A stretch of DNA of 64,000 bases from Sphingomonas folli (GTDB taxonomy: Bacteria; Pseudomonadota; Alphaproteobacteria; Sphingomonadales; Sphingomonadaceae): contig NZ_JAHXZL010000010.1 in the NCBI RefSeq assembly GCF_019429525.1, forward strand, positions 124,001 to 188,000. Reading direction: 5' to 3'. A program made the translations under genes and the position numbers. How positions within the stretch are numbered: position 1 is the stretch's first letter; each line of letters begins with the position of its first letter. Below the pieces are notes generated by a model. It saw nothing but the letters and a program-made list of their open reading frames with translations, ran no database searches and was not told the origin of the DNA. This document shows positions 1 through 8,419 of this stretch, one piece after another.

Positions 1-117
1 CCGCCCAGCCATCGAGCCGGGCCGCGCCGGAGAGTGTGGCCACCCTCCCCGGCGCTTCCTCCTTCCCAGCGGAAACTCGCCGGGTGCGTCCAGACACATG
101 GGGTGTCGCGGGTCGCG
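1..117 (-). mobile_element. Partial copy of the IS110-type element seen at 52673-53508
   Basis: Positions 1-23 are identical to 53238-53260, which lie inside the start of the broken IS110 transposase. Positions 24-117 match 53415-53508 with three mismatches. The 154 bases between these blocks in the right copy are missing here. The match is in the same orientation as the right copy, and any remaining transposase would lie to the left of base 1, outside the window. The segment contains a 32-base near-perfect palindrome (24-55). I infer a decayed left-end fragment of the same element; its full extent cannot be seen. Confidence 0.7.
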
Positions 118-147
118 ACGCGGGCGACACTCACCAGCGTCGACACA

Positions 148-193
148 CCTCCCTCAGGCCTGCGGCCTGCCACCTCCCCTCGCAGGCGAGGAT
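148..193. repeat. REP-like palindromic repeat (CCTCCCC type), half copy
   Basis: The stretch contains the core CAGGCCTGCGGCCTG followed by CCACCTCCCCTCGCAGGCGAGG. The same arrangement recurs in the right arm of the 9261-9400 repeat and at 53528-53571. It lies directly beside the IS110-type fragment, as the copy at 53528 does. Nothing between 118 and 279 looks coding. Confidence 0.55.
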
Positions 194-279
194 CGACCCG
201 CCCCGCTAAACCCAAATTAACGCCGCTCCCTCATAGGCGGGAGCGACGGATTCGCCGAGGACAGGGGGCTGGTCGGGCG

Positions 280-1524
280 GTGCTGGTGACGATCAAGACG
301 AGCGCGGCGCGGCCCGGCATGTACGTCCACGCGGTGGAGGGCGGCTGGATGGCGAGCCCGTTCTGGCGCAAGCAGCTCGTCCTGGCCGACGCGCGCGACG
401 TCACCAAGCTGGTCGAGGCCGGCATCGGCGAGATCGTGATCGACACCGACAGGGGAGTCGGCCCGCTCGCGGCGCACCCCGCGCCCGGCCGCGCCGAGGC
501 GCCGGACGCGACCAGCGCCCCCGGCCCCGCCGAGCCGCCGCGCCGCGCCCGCCGACGCCCCCTGAGCGAGCTCGACCGCGCGCGCGAGGTGGTGGAACAG
601 TCGCGCGCGGCGATGCTGCGCCTGTTCGCCGACGCGCGCATGGGGCATGCCGTCGACCATCGCGCGCTCGCCCCGCTGGTCGACTCGGTCGCCGCGTCGG
701 TCGCGCGCGACCGACGCGCGCTGCTCACCGTCACGCGGCTGCGCAGCAAGGACGAATATACCTGGCTCCACTCGGTCGCGGTGGGCGCGCTGCTGATCGG
801 TTTCGCGCGCCACCTCGGCCTGCCCGAGGCGGAGGTGAGCGACCTCGGGCTCGCCGGACTGCTCCACGACATCGGCAAGATGGCGGTGCCGAGCGCGGTG
901 CTGGAGAAGGCCGGCACGCTCGATCCCGCCGAGCTGGCGGTGGTGCGCCACCATCCCGAGAAGGGGCACGCGCTTCTGCTCGGGGGCGACGTGCCCGCGG
1001 TGGTGCGCGACGTCTGCCTGCACCATCACGAGCGGGTCGACGGGCGCGGCTATCCCCACGGCCTCAGCGGGGACCAACTCAGCCTCGCGGCGCGGATGAG
1101 TGCGGTGTGCGACGTGTACGACGCGGTCACCTCGCAGCGCCCGTACAAGCGCCCGTGGCTGCCCGGCGAGGCGCTGGCGCGGATGCAGTCGTGGCACGGC
1201 CATCTCGACGGCGAGCTGCTGGCCGCCTTCATCGACCATATCGGCATCCACCCGCCCGGTGCGCTGGTGCGGCTGCGCTCGAACCGGCTCGCGGTCGTGG
1301 TGGGCGCCGCGGCCGACGACCCGACCGCGCCGCCGGCGCGCGCCTTCTTCGACATACCGAGCCAGTCGCGCCTGCCGCTGGTCGAGGTCTTCACCGACGC
1401 CCCCGGCGACCCGATCCTGGGCGGCGAGCGCGGCGCCTATTGGTTCGGAGCGCGCTGGCCCGCGATCCGCGCCGCGGTGATCGCCGCGGACGACGAGGCA
1501 GCCTGGCCCGCGGTGGAGGCCTGA
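280..1524 (+). CDS. HD-GYP domain cyclic-di-GMP phosphodiesterase
   Basis: Predicted product of about 414 residues. The N-terminus (roughly 1-60, with GMYVHAVEGGW and FWRKQLVL) resembles the DUF3391 domain that often precedes HD-GYP. A low-complexity Ala/Pro linker follows, then the HD-GYP domain with HDIGK at 196-200 and HHHERVDGRGYP at 248-259, the metal-binding and GYP signatures. Such proteins hydrolyse cyclic-di-GMP in the cytoplasm. The longer open frame back to 34 runs through IS and repeat DNA and gives an Arg/Pro-rich leader, so I place the start at GTG 280 behind GGACAGGGGG; GTG 286 is also possible. The gene lies 4 bases upstream of a GGDEF gene, so synthesis and breakdown of the messenger are probably co-expressed. 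Confidence 0.9.
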   Translation: MLVTIKTSAARPGMYVHAVEGGWMASPFWRKQLVLADARDVTKLVEAGIGEIVIDTDRGVGPLAAHPAPGRAEAPDATSAPGPAEPPRRARRRPLSELDRAREVVEQSRAAMLRLFADARMGHAVDHRALAPLVDSVAASVARDRRALLTVTRLRSKDEYTWLHSVAVGALLIGFARHLGLPEAEVSDLGLAGLLHDIGKMAVPSAVLEKAGTLDPAELAVVRHHPEKGHALLLGGDVPAVVRDVCLHHHERVDGRGYPHGLSGDQLSLAARMSAVCDVYDAVTSQRPYKRPWLPGEALARMQSWHGHLDGELLAAFIDHIGIHPPGALVRLRSNRLAVVVGAAADDPTAPPARAFFDIPSQSRLPLVEVFTDAPGDPILGGERGAYWFGARWPAIRAAVIAADDEAAWPAVEA

Positions 1525-1528
1525 GGCG

Positions 1529-2608
1529 ATGGCGACCCGACCGCGTCACGACCCGGCCGCCGCGCCCGCGCCGCTGCGCCGCGTGCTCGACTGGCTCTCG
1601 CCGGCGCGCCGCGCCGCGCGCGCCGACGAGCGGCTCGCGGCGCGGCGCCGGCTGTTCGACTCGATCGGCGAGCTGCTGTTCGCCAGCCGGCTCGCGCCCT
1701 CGCCGCGCAACTACGGGCTGGTCCACTCCTATCTGTCGGGCGAGGACGTCGCCACCAGCGCCGCGGTGGCCGAGGCGCTGCGCGCCACCGGCACGCTGAG
1801 CGAGGCCGCGGCGGCGCGGATCGCGGGGGGGCAGGAGGCGACCGAGCTCGGCCCCGACACGCTGGCGCGGATCGCCGAGACGCTGGAGGCGCGGATCGCC
1901 GAGTGCCTCGGTGCGGCGGGCCAGTCGCGCCGCACCGCCGAGCAGTTCGGCAGCGCGCTCGAGGGCGAGGCGGCGCGGCTGGCCGAGGACCCCGCCGCGA
2001 CGATCGCGCGGATCGCGGCGCTCACCCGCGACGCGGTCACCGCGACGCGACTGGCCGAGGCGCAGCTCGAGCGCACCCGCCACGAGGCCGATACGCTGCG
2101 CCGCGATCTGCGCCAGGCACGCCGCGCCGCCGAGCGCGACCATCTCACCGGCCTGCCCAATCGCCGCGCGCTGGAGGCGGCGCTGCGCGCGCTCGACGCC
2201 GACGATACGCCGGCGACGGTGGCGCTGTGCGACGTCGACGACTTCAAGCAGGTCAACGATCGCTTCGGCCACGCCGCCGGCGACCGCGTGCTGCGCTTCG
2301 TCGCCGGCTTCCTCGAGCGCGAGCTGGGGGGTGACGTGCTGGTGGTGCGCCACGGCGGCGAGGAGTTCGCGTGCCTGTTCCGCCGCGCCGACGCGCGCGC
2401 CGCGGTCGCCCGGCTCGACGCCGCGCGCGAGCGGCTGGCGGCGCGCTCGCTGGTCAACCAGGACACCGGCGAGGCGTTCGATCGGGTCACCTTCTCGGCC
2501 GGCGTCGCGCCGCTGGGGGAGGAGGGTGGCGCCGCGGCGCTCGCCGAGGCCGACCTCGCGCTCTACGCGGCCAAACACGCGGGCAAGAACAGGGTCTGCG
2601 CGGGGTAG
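1529..2608 (+). CDS. GGDEF domain diguanylate cyclase
   Basis: 359 residues. Roughly 1-95 are unrecognised and helical, about 100-205 are strongly charged with coiled-coil character, and the GGDEF domain occupies about 205-355. The metal/substrate motif CDVDDF is at 234-239 and the active-site loop reads GGEEF at 276-280, a form compatible with catalysis. The usual inhibitory RxxD five residues before the loop is not in register (GGDVLVVRH instead), so product inhibition may be absent. There is no membrane segment, so it is probably cytoplasmic. It follows the HD-GYP gene by 4 bases (TGAGGCGATG), an obvious operon, and may feed the PilZ receptor at 41054. Confidence 0.9.
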   Translation: MATRPRHDPAAAPAPLRRVLDWLSPARRAARADERLAARRRLFDSIGELLFASRLAPSPRNYGLVHSYLSGEDVATSAAVAEALRATGTLSEAAAARIAGGQEATELGPDTLARIAETLEARIAECLGAAGQSRRTAEQFGSALEGEAARLAEDPAATIARIAALTRDAVTATRLAEAQLERTRHEADTLRRDLRQARRAAERDHLTGLPNRRALEAALRALDADDTPATVALCDVDDFKQVNDRFGHAAGDRVLRFVAGFLERELGGDVLVVRHGGEEFACLFRRADARAAVARLDAARERLAARSLVNQDTGEAFDRVTFSAGVAPLGEEGGAAALAEADLALYAAKHAGKNRVCAG

Positions 2609-2621
2609 GCGCGCGCGCTGC

Positions 2622-2669
2622 GTCACCCTCGCCCTTCCCACCCCGCCGCGGCGGGAGAGTGAGGGTGAC
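2622..2669. terminator. Hairpin between convergent genes, likely bidirectional terminator
   Basis: GTCACCCTC at 2622-2630 pairs with GAGGGTGAC at 2661-2669, and a second GC-rich palindrome (CCCGCCGCGGCGGG) sits inside. It lies between the ends of the GGDEF gene and the oppositely oriented chemoreceptor gene. There is no clear U-tract, so it may instead be a member of the dispersed palindromic repeats. Confidence 0.5.
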
Positions 2670-2690
2670 CACCCCTCCTATCTCACCGGA

Positions 2691-4073
2691 TCACCCCTGG
2701 TTCTCATACGCCAGCTGGAGCACGCCCCAGTGCGCGCCGCCGACGCTGATCGACGCGATCACCTGCTTGAGCAGCACCACCCCGCCGTCGGCGAGCGGGC
2801 GGCGATAGGCCTTGAGGCAGAAGGGCTGGGTGATCTTCACCTGCACCGCGGTGTCGGCGAAGTGGAAGAACACGCCCGCGCGCGAATATTCGCTGTTCCA
2901 CGCGGGATCGCCGCGGCGCTGCGGCTTGGAGCGCTCGGGCATCGCCACCGCGCCGAAGCAGTTGCGATCGGTGAAGCTCATGCCGAAGAAGCCCGGCAGC
3001 GCGCGCGCCGCCTCCTGGTGCGGCCGTGCCAGCGCGGTGATCAGCGCCATCGCGGGATGCGTGAACAACGCCGGATCGGTGTCGGGCACGGGCGTGTAGC
3101 GCTCGCTCAGGATCGCCTCGCGGCTGATCTCGCCGCCGGCGGCGGCGGTCGCCAGCCCGGCCGAGACCTGGCGCGCCGCCTCGAGCGCGAAGCGGATATA
3201 CGGGCGGTCGGGCGTGTCGGCGTCGCTCTCGGCGAGCCGCTGGAGCAGGTCGTTGGTGTCGTCGCTCACGCCGGTGATCCGGTCGGACAGGCGCTGCAGC
3301 CCCTGCGCGTTGTCCGTGGAGGTGCGCGCCAGCTCGCCGAGCCCGCCCTCGACCTCGCCGACCGCGTGGACCATCGAGCCGACCCGATCCGCGACGCCCT
3401 CGCTGGAGCGGGTCAGGCCGTCCATCAGCCCGCGCAGCCGCGCCACCAGTGCCTCGATGTCCCTCGTGCCGCGGTGCGCCGAGCGCGCGGTGGCGACGCC
3501 GAGATCGACCCGCCCCAGCATCGCGTCGGCCTGGGTGGTGAGCGTGTCGATCGAGCCGGTGATCCGCGCCGTGGCCACCGCGGTCTCGGAGGCGAGCTTC
3601 TTGACCTCGCCCGCCACCACCGCGAAGCCGCGCCCCGCCTCGCCCGCGCGCGCCGCCTCGATCGTGGCGTTGAGCGCCAGGAGGTTGGTCTGCTTGGCGA
3701 TGGCGTCGATCGTCGCGGTGACGCGCGCGACCTCCTCCAGCGCCGCGGTGAAGCCGCCGATGCTCTCGTGGATGCGGCTGACCTGGGTGATCAGCTCGAC
3801 CACGTCGCTGGTCGCCGCCTCGACCTGGACGTGCGAGTCGGCCAGCACCGCGTGCGCGCCCGCGGTATGCTCGCGCGCGCTGCGCGCCGCGGCGGCGACC
3901 TCGTCGACGTCGTCGGCGAGCTGGCCGGTCCGGCGGCCGATCTGCTCGATCGTGCCGGCCTGCGCGGTGACCCGGGTCGAGAGCTCGGCGATGTCGGCCT
4001 GCAGGTCGAGCGTGCGCAGCCCCAGCTCGCCCGACCGGCGGGCCGCCTCGGCAATCGTCTGATCGAGCGTCAA
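2691..4073 (-). CDS. Soluble methyl-accepting chemotaxis-type receptor
   Basis: 460 residues with no transmembrane segment. The long coiled-coil signalling region (about 1-280) contains the hallmark hairpin tip around 128-160 ([18 protein letters not shown], then [15 protein letters not shown]), which contacts CheA and CheW in this family. The C-terminal part (about 290-460) carries a separate globular region ending in [12 protein letters not shown], reminiscent of a PAS/Cache-type sensor fold, so the sensor follows the signalling part instead of preceding it. The start is TTG at 4073: GGAGGG lies about 9 bases upstream in the mRNA and no ATG fits. No other chemotaxis genes are nearby. Its ligand is unknown; cytoplasmic sensing is inferred. 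Confidence 0.85.
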   Translation of the reverse strand: MTLDQTIAEAARRSGELGLRTLDLQADIAELSTRVTAQAGTIEQIGRRTGQLADDVDEVAAAARSAREHTAGAHAVLADSHVQVEAATSDVVELITQVSRIHESIGGFTAALEEVARVTATIDAIAKQTNLLALNATIEAARAGEAGRGFAVVAGEVKKLASETAVATARITGSIDTLTTQADAMLGRVDLGVATARSAHRGTRDIEALVARLRGLMDGLTRSSEGVADRVGSMVHAVGEVEGGLGELARTSTDNAQGLQRLSDRITGVSDDTNDLLQRLAESDADTPDRPYIRFALEAARQVSAGLATAAAGGEISREAILSERYTPVPDTDPALFTHPAMALITALARPHQEAARALPGFFGMSFTDRNCFGAVAMPERSKPQRRGDPAWNSEYSRAGVFFHFADTAVQVKITQPFCLKAYRRPLADGGVVLLKQVIASISVGGAHWGVLQLAYENQG

Positions 4074-4205
4074 CGCGGCGTCCCTCCGTCCTCGCCACTG
4101 GCTAACAGCTTGGGGTTAACGGGATTCTACTATGCGACCGGGCGATATGCGGCGTCGTCGCCGGCGCTCTTGACCGCCGCGGTCGGACGGGCTCCGATCG
4201 GTCGC

Positions 4206-4612
4206 ATGACGCACGACCTGATCCGCCGGCTCGATCTCCGCCCGCATCCCGAGGGCGGGCATTATCGCGAGACGCTGCGGTTGCCGCCCGGCCCGGACGG
4301 GCGCTCGCGCATGACCGCGATCCTGTTCCTGCTCGGCGCGGGCGAGCGCTCGCACTGGCACCGGGTCGACGCCGCCGAGCTGTGGCTGTGGCATGCCGGC
4401 GCGCCGCTCACGCTGGCGATCGCGGACGAGCCGCCGCTGTCGCTCGGCGCCGACGTCGCCGCCGGCGAGCGGCCGCAGGCGCTGGTCCCCGCGGGCGGTG
4501 GCAGGCCGCCTCGGCCGAGCATGGCTGGGCGCTGGTGAGCTGCGTGGTCGCCCCCGGCTTCGACTTCGCCGGCTTCGAGCTGGCGCCCCCCGACTGGCAG
4601 CCGCGCGGCTGA
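4206..4612 (+). pseudogene. Frameshifted cupin-like (DUF985 / Cupin_5) gene
   Basis: The frame starting MTHDLIRRLDLRPHPEGGHY matches the start of the DUF985/Cupin_5 family, small RmlC-like beta-barrel proteins of unclear function. It reads well to ALVPAGG near 4495. The family-like ending (WQAASAEHGWALVSC, then ending PDWQPRG) continues in another frame from about 4499 to 4612. A one-base deletion near 4490-4500 explains both halves, which together give about 135 residues, close to the family size. The unshifted frame would end at 4538. It may be a genuine pseudogene or a sequencing error; the flanking genes on both sides are intact. Confidence 0.7.
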
Positions 4613-4630
4613 GCCGCGCGCAGCCCGCGG

Positions 4631-5389
4631 TCAGCCCGCCAGCCGCACCGCGAACGGGCGCGCGGCGCGGCCATGGGTCTCGATCAGCGCCACGTCCGCG
4701 CCGTCGAACACCGCCGCGGTGAGCCGGCCACTGAGATAGCTGCCGCTGTCGAGACACAGCCGACCGGGGCCGGCGTACGCCTCCTCCTTGGGCGTGTGGC
4801 CGTGCACCACGAGCCACGGGTCGTCGCGCTCGGCCTGGAGGAACTCGCTGCGGATCCAGAGCAGGTCGCGCTTGTCCTGCTGCTCCAGCGCGACACCCGG
4901 GCGGATCCCGGCGTGGACGAACAGCAGGCGGCCCTGCACGACCGAGAGCTCGAGCCGCTCGAGAAAGGCGCGGTGCGACGGCGGCACCGCCGCGCGGAAG
5001 GCGTCGCGTCGCGCCGCCCAGGCGGTGCGCGATTCCTCGCGCGGCGGCTCGACGCCGTAGGAACGCAGCGTGGTGTCGCCGCCGTGCTTGGCCCAGCCGA
5101 GCCCGCTGATCCGCCCGTCGAGATAATCGAGCATCGCGTCCTCGTGGTTGCCCAGCAGGAACCGGCCCTCGAAGGCGGGATCGTCGGCGAAGCCGATGAG
5201 CTGCTCGATCACCTCGCGCGAGCGCGGGCCGCGGTCGACATAGTCGCCGAGGAAGACGATCAGCGCACGCCCCGGTGCCGCGCGCGCGGCGCGGTCGGCG
5301 CGGACCTGATCGAGCAGGCGGGCGAGCAGGTCGGCGCGGCCGTGGATGTCGCCCACGGCATAGGTCAGTCGGTCGGTCAGCGGCGGCAT
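4631..5389 (-). CDS. PPP-family metallophosphatase (serine/threonine phosphatase-like)
   Basis: 252 residues. The metal-binding signature of the PPP superfamily is complete: GDIHG 13-17, GDYVDRG 48-54, GNHED 80-84, HAG 159-161 and HGHT 196-199. No signal peptide or membrane segment is seen, so it should be cytoplasmic. The substrate may be a phosphoprotein or a dinucleoside polyphosphate; sequence alone does not decide. It lies 16 bases downstream of the polymerase gene in the same direction, at the end of the leftward EPS block. A role in reversing the tyrosine kinase at 11823 would be speculation, since PPP enzymes usually act on Ser/Thr. Confidence 0.85.
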   Translation of the reverse strand: MPPLTDRLTYAVGDIHGRADLLARLLDQVRADRAARAAPGRALIVFLGDYVDRGPRSREVIEQLIGFADDPAFEGRFLLGNHEDAMLDYLDGRISGLGWAKHGGDTTLRSYGVEPPREESRTAWAARRDAFRAAVPPSHRAFLERLELSVVQGRLLFVHAGIRPGVALEQQDKRDLLWIRSEFLQAERDDPWLVVHGHTPKEEAYAGPGRLCLDSGSYLSGRLTAAVFDGADVALIETHGRAARPFAVRLAG

Positions 5390-5405
5390 CGGTCTTCCCT
5401 GTCGG

Positions 5406-6806
5406 TCACGCCGCCGCGGGCACCGCCGACGCTGCCGCGCCGCTGCGCGAGCGACGCGTCCTGGGCGCGTCGCGCAGGATGAACATCGACGACAGCATCA
5501 CCAGCGCGATCGGGTTCAGCGGCGTCAGCAGCGTGCCCTCGAACGAGTACCACAGGATCAGGATGATGGCGAACTGGCGGCTGGGCGTGCGATCGAACAT
5601 CGAGAAGAGCAGGAAAGCGTAGAGCAACACGCCCTGGATCAGGCCATATTCGACGATCGCCTTCACGATCGGCCACCAGAAGATGTTGCCGCCGCGCTCG
5701 ATCTGCCCCGGGCCCACGCCGGAATAGACCGCCGAGGGATCGAGCAGCGCGCGCCGCACGCGATCCAGCGGCTCGACGAAGCGCGAGCTGCCGCTGGAGC
5801 CCTGTTTGTCGAACTCGCCCATCCGGTCCGCCACCATGTCGAACCATTGCAGCTGCAACGCCACGAACAGCGCGATGAAGGCGGTCGCGAGCACGGTGAC
5901 GAAGGTGCGGATGTTCATGCGGGTGAACACGATCGGCAGCGCCACCAGCAGCAGCGCCAGCCCGGTGCCCGCGAAGGTCGCGAAGAGGGTCGCGCCGAAG
6001 AACACCGCGCGCACCATCCGCTGCAGGAACAGCAGCTCGATGATCAGCGCCAGCGTGATGAACTGCGAGATGAACGACACCTCGAGGAAGGTGATCCCCG
6101 AAGGCTTCATGTACTTCATGCCGAACTGGATCGGCTGGATGTAGAGAAACTCCGGCACCAGATATTGGCTCGGCACCAGCTTGTCGAGGTCAGGCCAGTA
6201 TTGCCACCCGATGGAGAATTGGATCGCGTGCTGGATCCACACGATCACGGCGAAGACCAGCATGAGATTGCTGAACAGCGAGAGGCATTTGCGATGGGTC
6301 TCCGGCGTCGTGTCGAAGGCCACCAGGAACGGCAGGTAGAGCAGGAAGTACAGGCCGATGCTGCTGAGCGAGAAGGATGGGCTGAACAGCACGGTGCTGA
6401 GTGCCGAGGTGACCACCACGGCGAGGTACAGCATCGCGCGCTCGGGCCGGAACACCGGGCGCGCGAACAACACACCGGCGCCCAGCGCGATCAGCGCGAT
6501 CGGCAGGATGACCGGGATGATCGCCCCGCTCGGGCCGATACCGATCTTCTGCAGCACCGTGATGCCGATCAGCATGGCGCAGAAGACGCCGATCACGACC
6601 TTCTGCTGGGTCGCTTCCTGCTCGCGCGTGTCCGGCTCGGCCGCCGGGGCGGCGCGCTCGGCCGTGACAGTGCCGCTGCCATTGCCCTGGCTGCTCCGCC
6701 GCACGCGGCGCCGTGCCGGTGCCTCGCCGCCCTTGATCGGCATGCCGAACTGGTCGAGCGCCGGTGGCGCGCGGCGGCCGTCGTCGGATCCCTCACTCAC
6801 CGCCAC
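5406..6806 (-). CDS. Wzy-like polysaccharide polymerase (O-antigen polymerase type)
   Basis: 466 residues. A hydrophilic N-terminus of about 70 residues is followed by many hydrophobic segments from about 71 to 440 and one long polar loop (about 315-375) containing the motif SGVGPGQIERGGNIFW. A large loop between helices late in the chain is typical of Wzy/WaaL-type integral membrane proteins, which join lipid-linked repeat units on the periplasmic side. Sequence identity in this family is always low, so the assignment rests on topology and context: it lies in the block with the export genes. Two other proteins here (34846, 45727) have similar character. Confidence 0.75.
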   Translation of the reverse strand: MAVSEGSDDGRRAPPALDQFGMPIKGGEAPARRRVRRSSQGNGSGTVTAERAAPAAEPDTREQEATQQKVVIGVFCAMLIGITVLQKIGIGPSGAIIPVILPIALIALGAGVLFARPVFRPERAMLYLAVVVTSALSTVLFSPSFSLSSIGLYFLLYLPFLVAFDTTPETHRKCLSLFSNLMLVFAVIVWIQHAIQFSIGWQYWPDLDKLVPSQYLVPEFLYIQPIQFGMKYMKPSGITFLEVSFISQFITLALIIELLFLQRMVRAVFFGATLFATFAGTGLALLLVALPIVFTRMNIRTFVTVLATAFIALFVALQLQWFDMVADRMGEFDKQGSSGSSRFVEPLDRVRRALLDPSAVYSGVGPGQIERGGNIFWWPIVKAIVEYGLIQGVLLYAFLLFSMFDRTPSRQFAIILILWYSFEGTLLTPLNPIALVMLSSMFILRDAPRTRRSRSGAAASAVPAAA

Positions 6807-6894
6807 CGCCCTCCATCTGGCTAAGCCTCCCGATACACGGAAGTTTCAGAGCGTGTCCATCGGTGCACCGGCGCCCCGCCTGTCCCGCCGCGGC

Positions 6895-8208
6895 TCAGCG
6901 GCGGTGCATCCGCTCGACCGCGCTCGCCGCGGTCCGCTCGGCCAGCCGCGCGCGATAGGTGGCGCGATAGTCGGGCGCGTGGGCGAGCTCGGCGGGCAGC
7001 GCCAGCGGCGCGAAGCTGGTGCTCGGCACCACCGTCGCGCCGCGCGCGCCCGCGTCCTGCACCAGCATCGTCAGCTCGTTGAGGTGCATCAGGAAGTCCG
7101 GCCCCATCAGCTGCGGGCGGCCCTCCGCCAGCGCGCGCCCCATCTCGGCGATGCCGAGGATCTTGTCCTGCGCGTACACCTCGCGGCGGCGGAGCCAGCT
7201 CACCAGCCGGTGCTTGGGCGAGCGGCCGACGCCGCGCTCGGCCTCGACCGCGTGCGACTTCCAGCGCCGCACCAGCGCGAGGCGGCGGCCCTTGATGCCG
7301 AAGCGTCGCCCGATCGCGGGCTGGCTGCGCGCGCTGTACGCCTTGCGCGCGCTGAGGCTGACGCGCGAGAAACGCTCGAGGAACACCGCCGACTGGTCGT
7401 GGAAGACGTTGTCGACGCTGATCTCGCCGGCCTCGCCGATGATCCGCATCTGATGGTCGCGCGGCGCCACCCAGCTGCACGTCACGCGCGCGGCGACGCC
7501 GTGGTCGAAGGCGAGGCACGCCACCGACAGGTCGGGCGTGTCGGCGGGGTGGAGCGGCTCGGGCGTGTTCTTGTCGGGCACGAGGCAGGTCGAGAAAGCG
7601 GTCACCGCGCGCACCGGGCCGAACAGCGCGCACAGCCAGGCGAGGTGATAGCCGATATGCTCGACGGTGCAGCCCTCCTGCAGCTCCTCGGCATAGGGGA
7701 AGGGCGCGCCGGTCGGGCTCGTCACCGTGTCCAGCCGCATCAGGTGCGCGGGATTGTCGTCGAGCTCGGCGTAGACCAGCACCGGACGGCCGATCGCGCC
7801 GTCGGCGATCGCCTTCCACAAGGTCATCACCGCGTCGGAATAGAGGTTGCACGGCGCCGCGGCGAGCACGCGCCCCTCGGCCTCGGCCAGCTCGAACAGG
7901 GCGCGGGTGCGCGCCGGCTCGGTGGTGATCGGCTTCTCGGTATAGACGTGCTTGCCCGCCTCGAGCGCGCGGCGGGTCACCTCCTCGTGCGAGGCGATGC
8001 TGGTGAGGTTGATCACCACCTCGACGCGCTCGTCGGCGAGCAGCGCGTCGAGCGAGGGATAGAGCGCGAAGCCGTAATGGTCATGCACCACCCGCGCGCG
8101 CGCCGCGTCGCGGTCGTAGACGCCGCAGATCTCGATCTCGGGATAGGCCCAGCGCGTGCGCATGTAGATGTCGAACACATAGCCGCAGCCGACGAACGCG
8201 ATCCTCAT
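6895..8208 (-). CDS. Gfo/Idh/MocA family oxidoreductase
   Basis: 437 residues. The N-terminal Rossmann fold begins IAFVGCGYVFDIYM, with the GxGxxx dinucleotide loop at about 7-12, and the family's EKP motif is at 91-93 (VYTEKPITT). The C-terminal half (about 130-340) fits the usual substrate-binding beta domain. Members oxidise or reduce sugars and sugar nucleotides with NAD(P). The tail beyond about 340 is longer than in many relatives. It is followed in the same direction by the polymerase gene, and an aldo/keto reductase lies upstream across about 210 noncoding bases (8209-8419). I infer a role in making or modifying a sugar of the EPS; the substrate is unknown. Confidence 0.85.
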   Translation of the reverse strand: MRIAFVGCGYVFDIYMRTRWAYPEIEICGVYDRDAARARVVHDHYGFALYPSLDALLADERVEVVINLTSIASHEEVTRRALEAGKHVYTEKPITTEPARTRALFELAEAEGRVLAAAPCNLYSDAVMTLWKAIADGAIGRPVLVYAELDDNPAHLMRLDTVTSPTGAPFPYAEELQEGCTVEHIGYHLAWLCALFGPVRAVTAFSTCLVPDKNTPEPLHPADTPDLSVACLAFDHGVAARVTCSWVAPRDHQMRIIGEAGEISVDNVFHDQSAVFLERFSRVSLSARKAYSARSQPAIGRRFGIKGRRLALVRRWKSHAVEAERGVGRSPKHRLVSWLRRREVYAQDKILGIAEMGRALAEGRPQLMGPDFLMHLNELTMLVQDAGARGATVVPSTSFAPLALPAELAHAPDYRATYRARLAERTAASAVERMHRR

Positions 8209-8419
8209 GCCCCTGTCCCCTTCGTCGCGTCCGTCGCGGGACGCTCTCCCTTCGTCATCCCCACCTCACGCGGGACCGGCGAGCGACCCGCGGCATGCGC
8301 CCGCGTCCGCGGCAGCCCGGGTGCCGCGGGCACCGCCGACCGTCGCTCTGCCCGGCCCTGCGTGCCCGCATCCGCGGCAACACGGTGGCGCGCGGCACGA
8401 CGACGGGGAGGGGCGGTGA

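Noticed and set aside
34..279. N-terminal extension of the HD-GYP protein to base 34
   Set aside because: The segment is made of an IS110-type fragment and a REP-like repeat and gives an Arg/Pro-rich leader; GTG 280 precedes the recognisable domain.
8209..8419. Possible gene or RNA between the aldo/keto reductase and the Gfo/Idh gene
   Set aside because: Only short GC-rich inverted repeats such as GGTGCC-GCG-GGCACC are seen; no start, ribosome-binding site or conserved motif supports a product.
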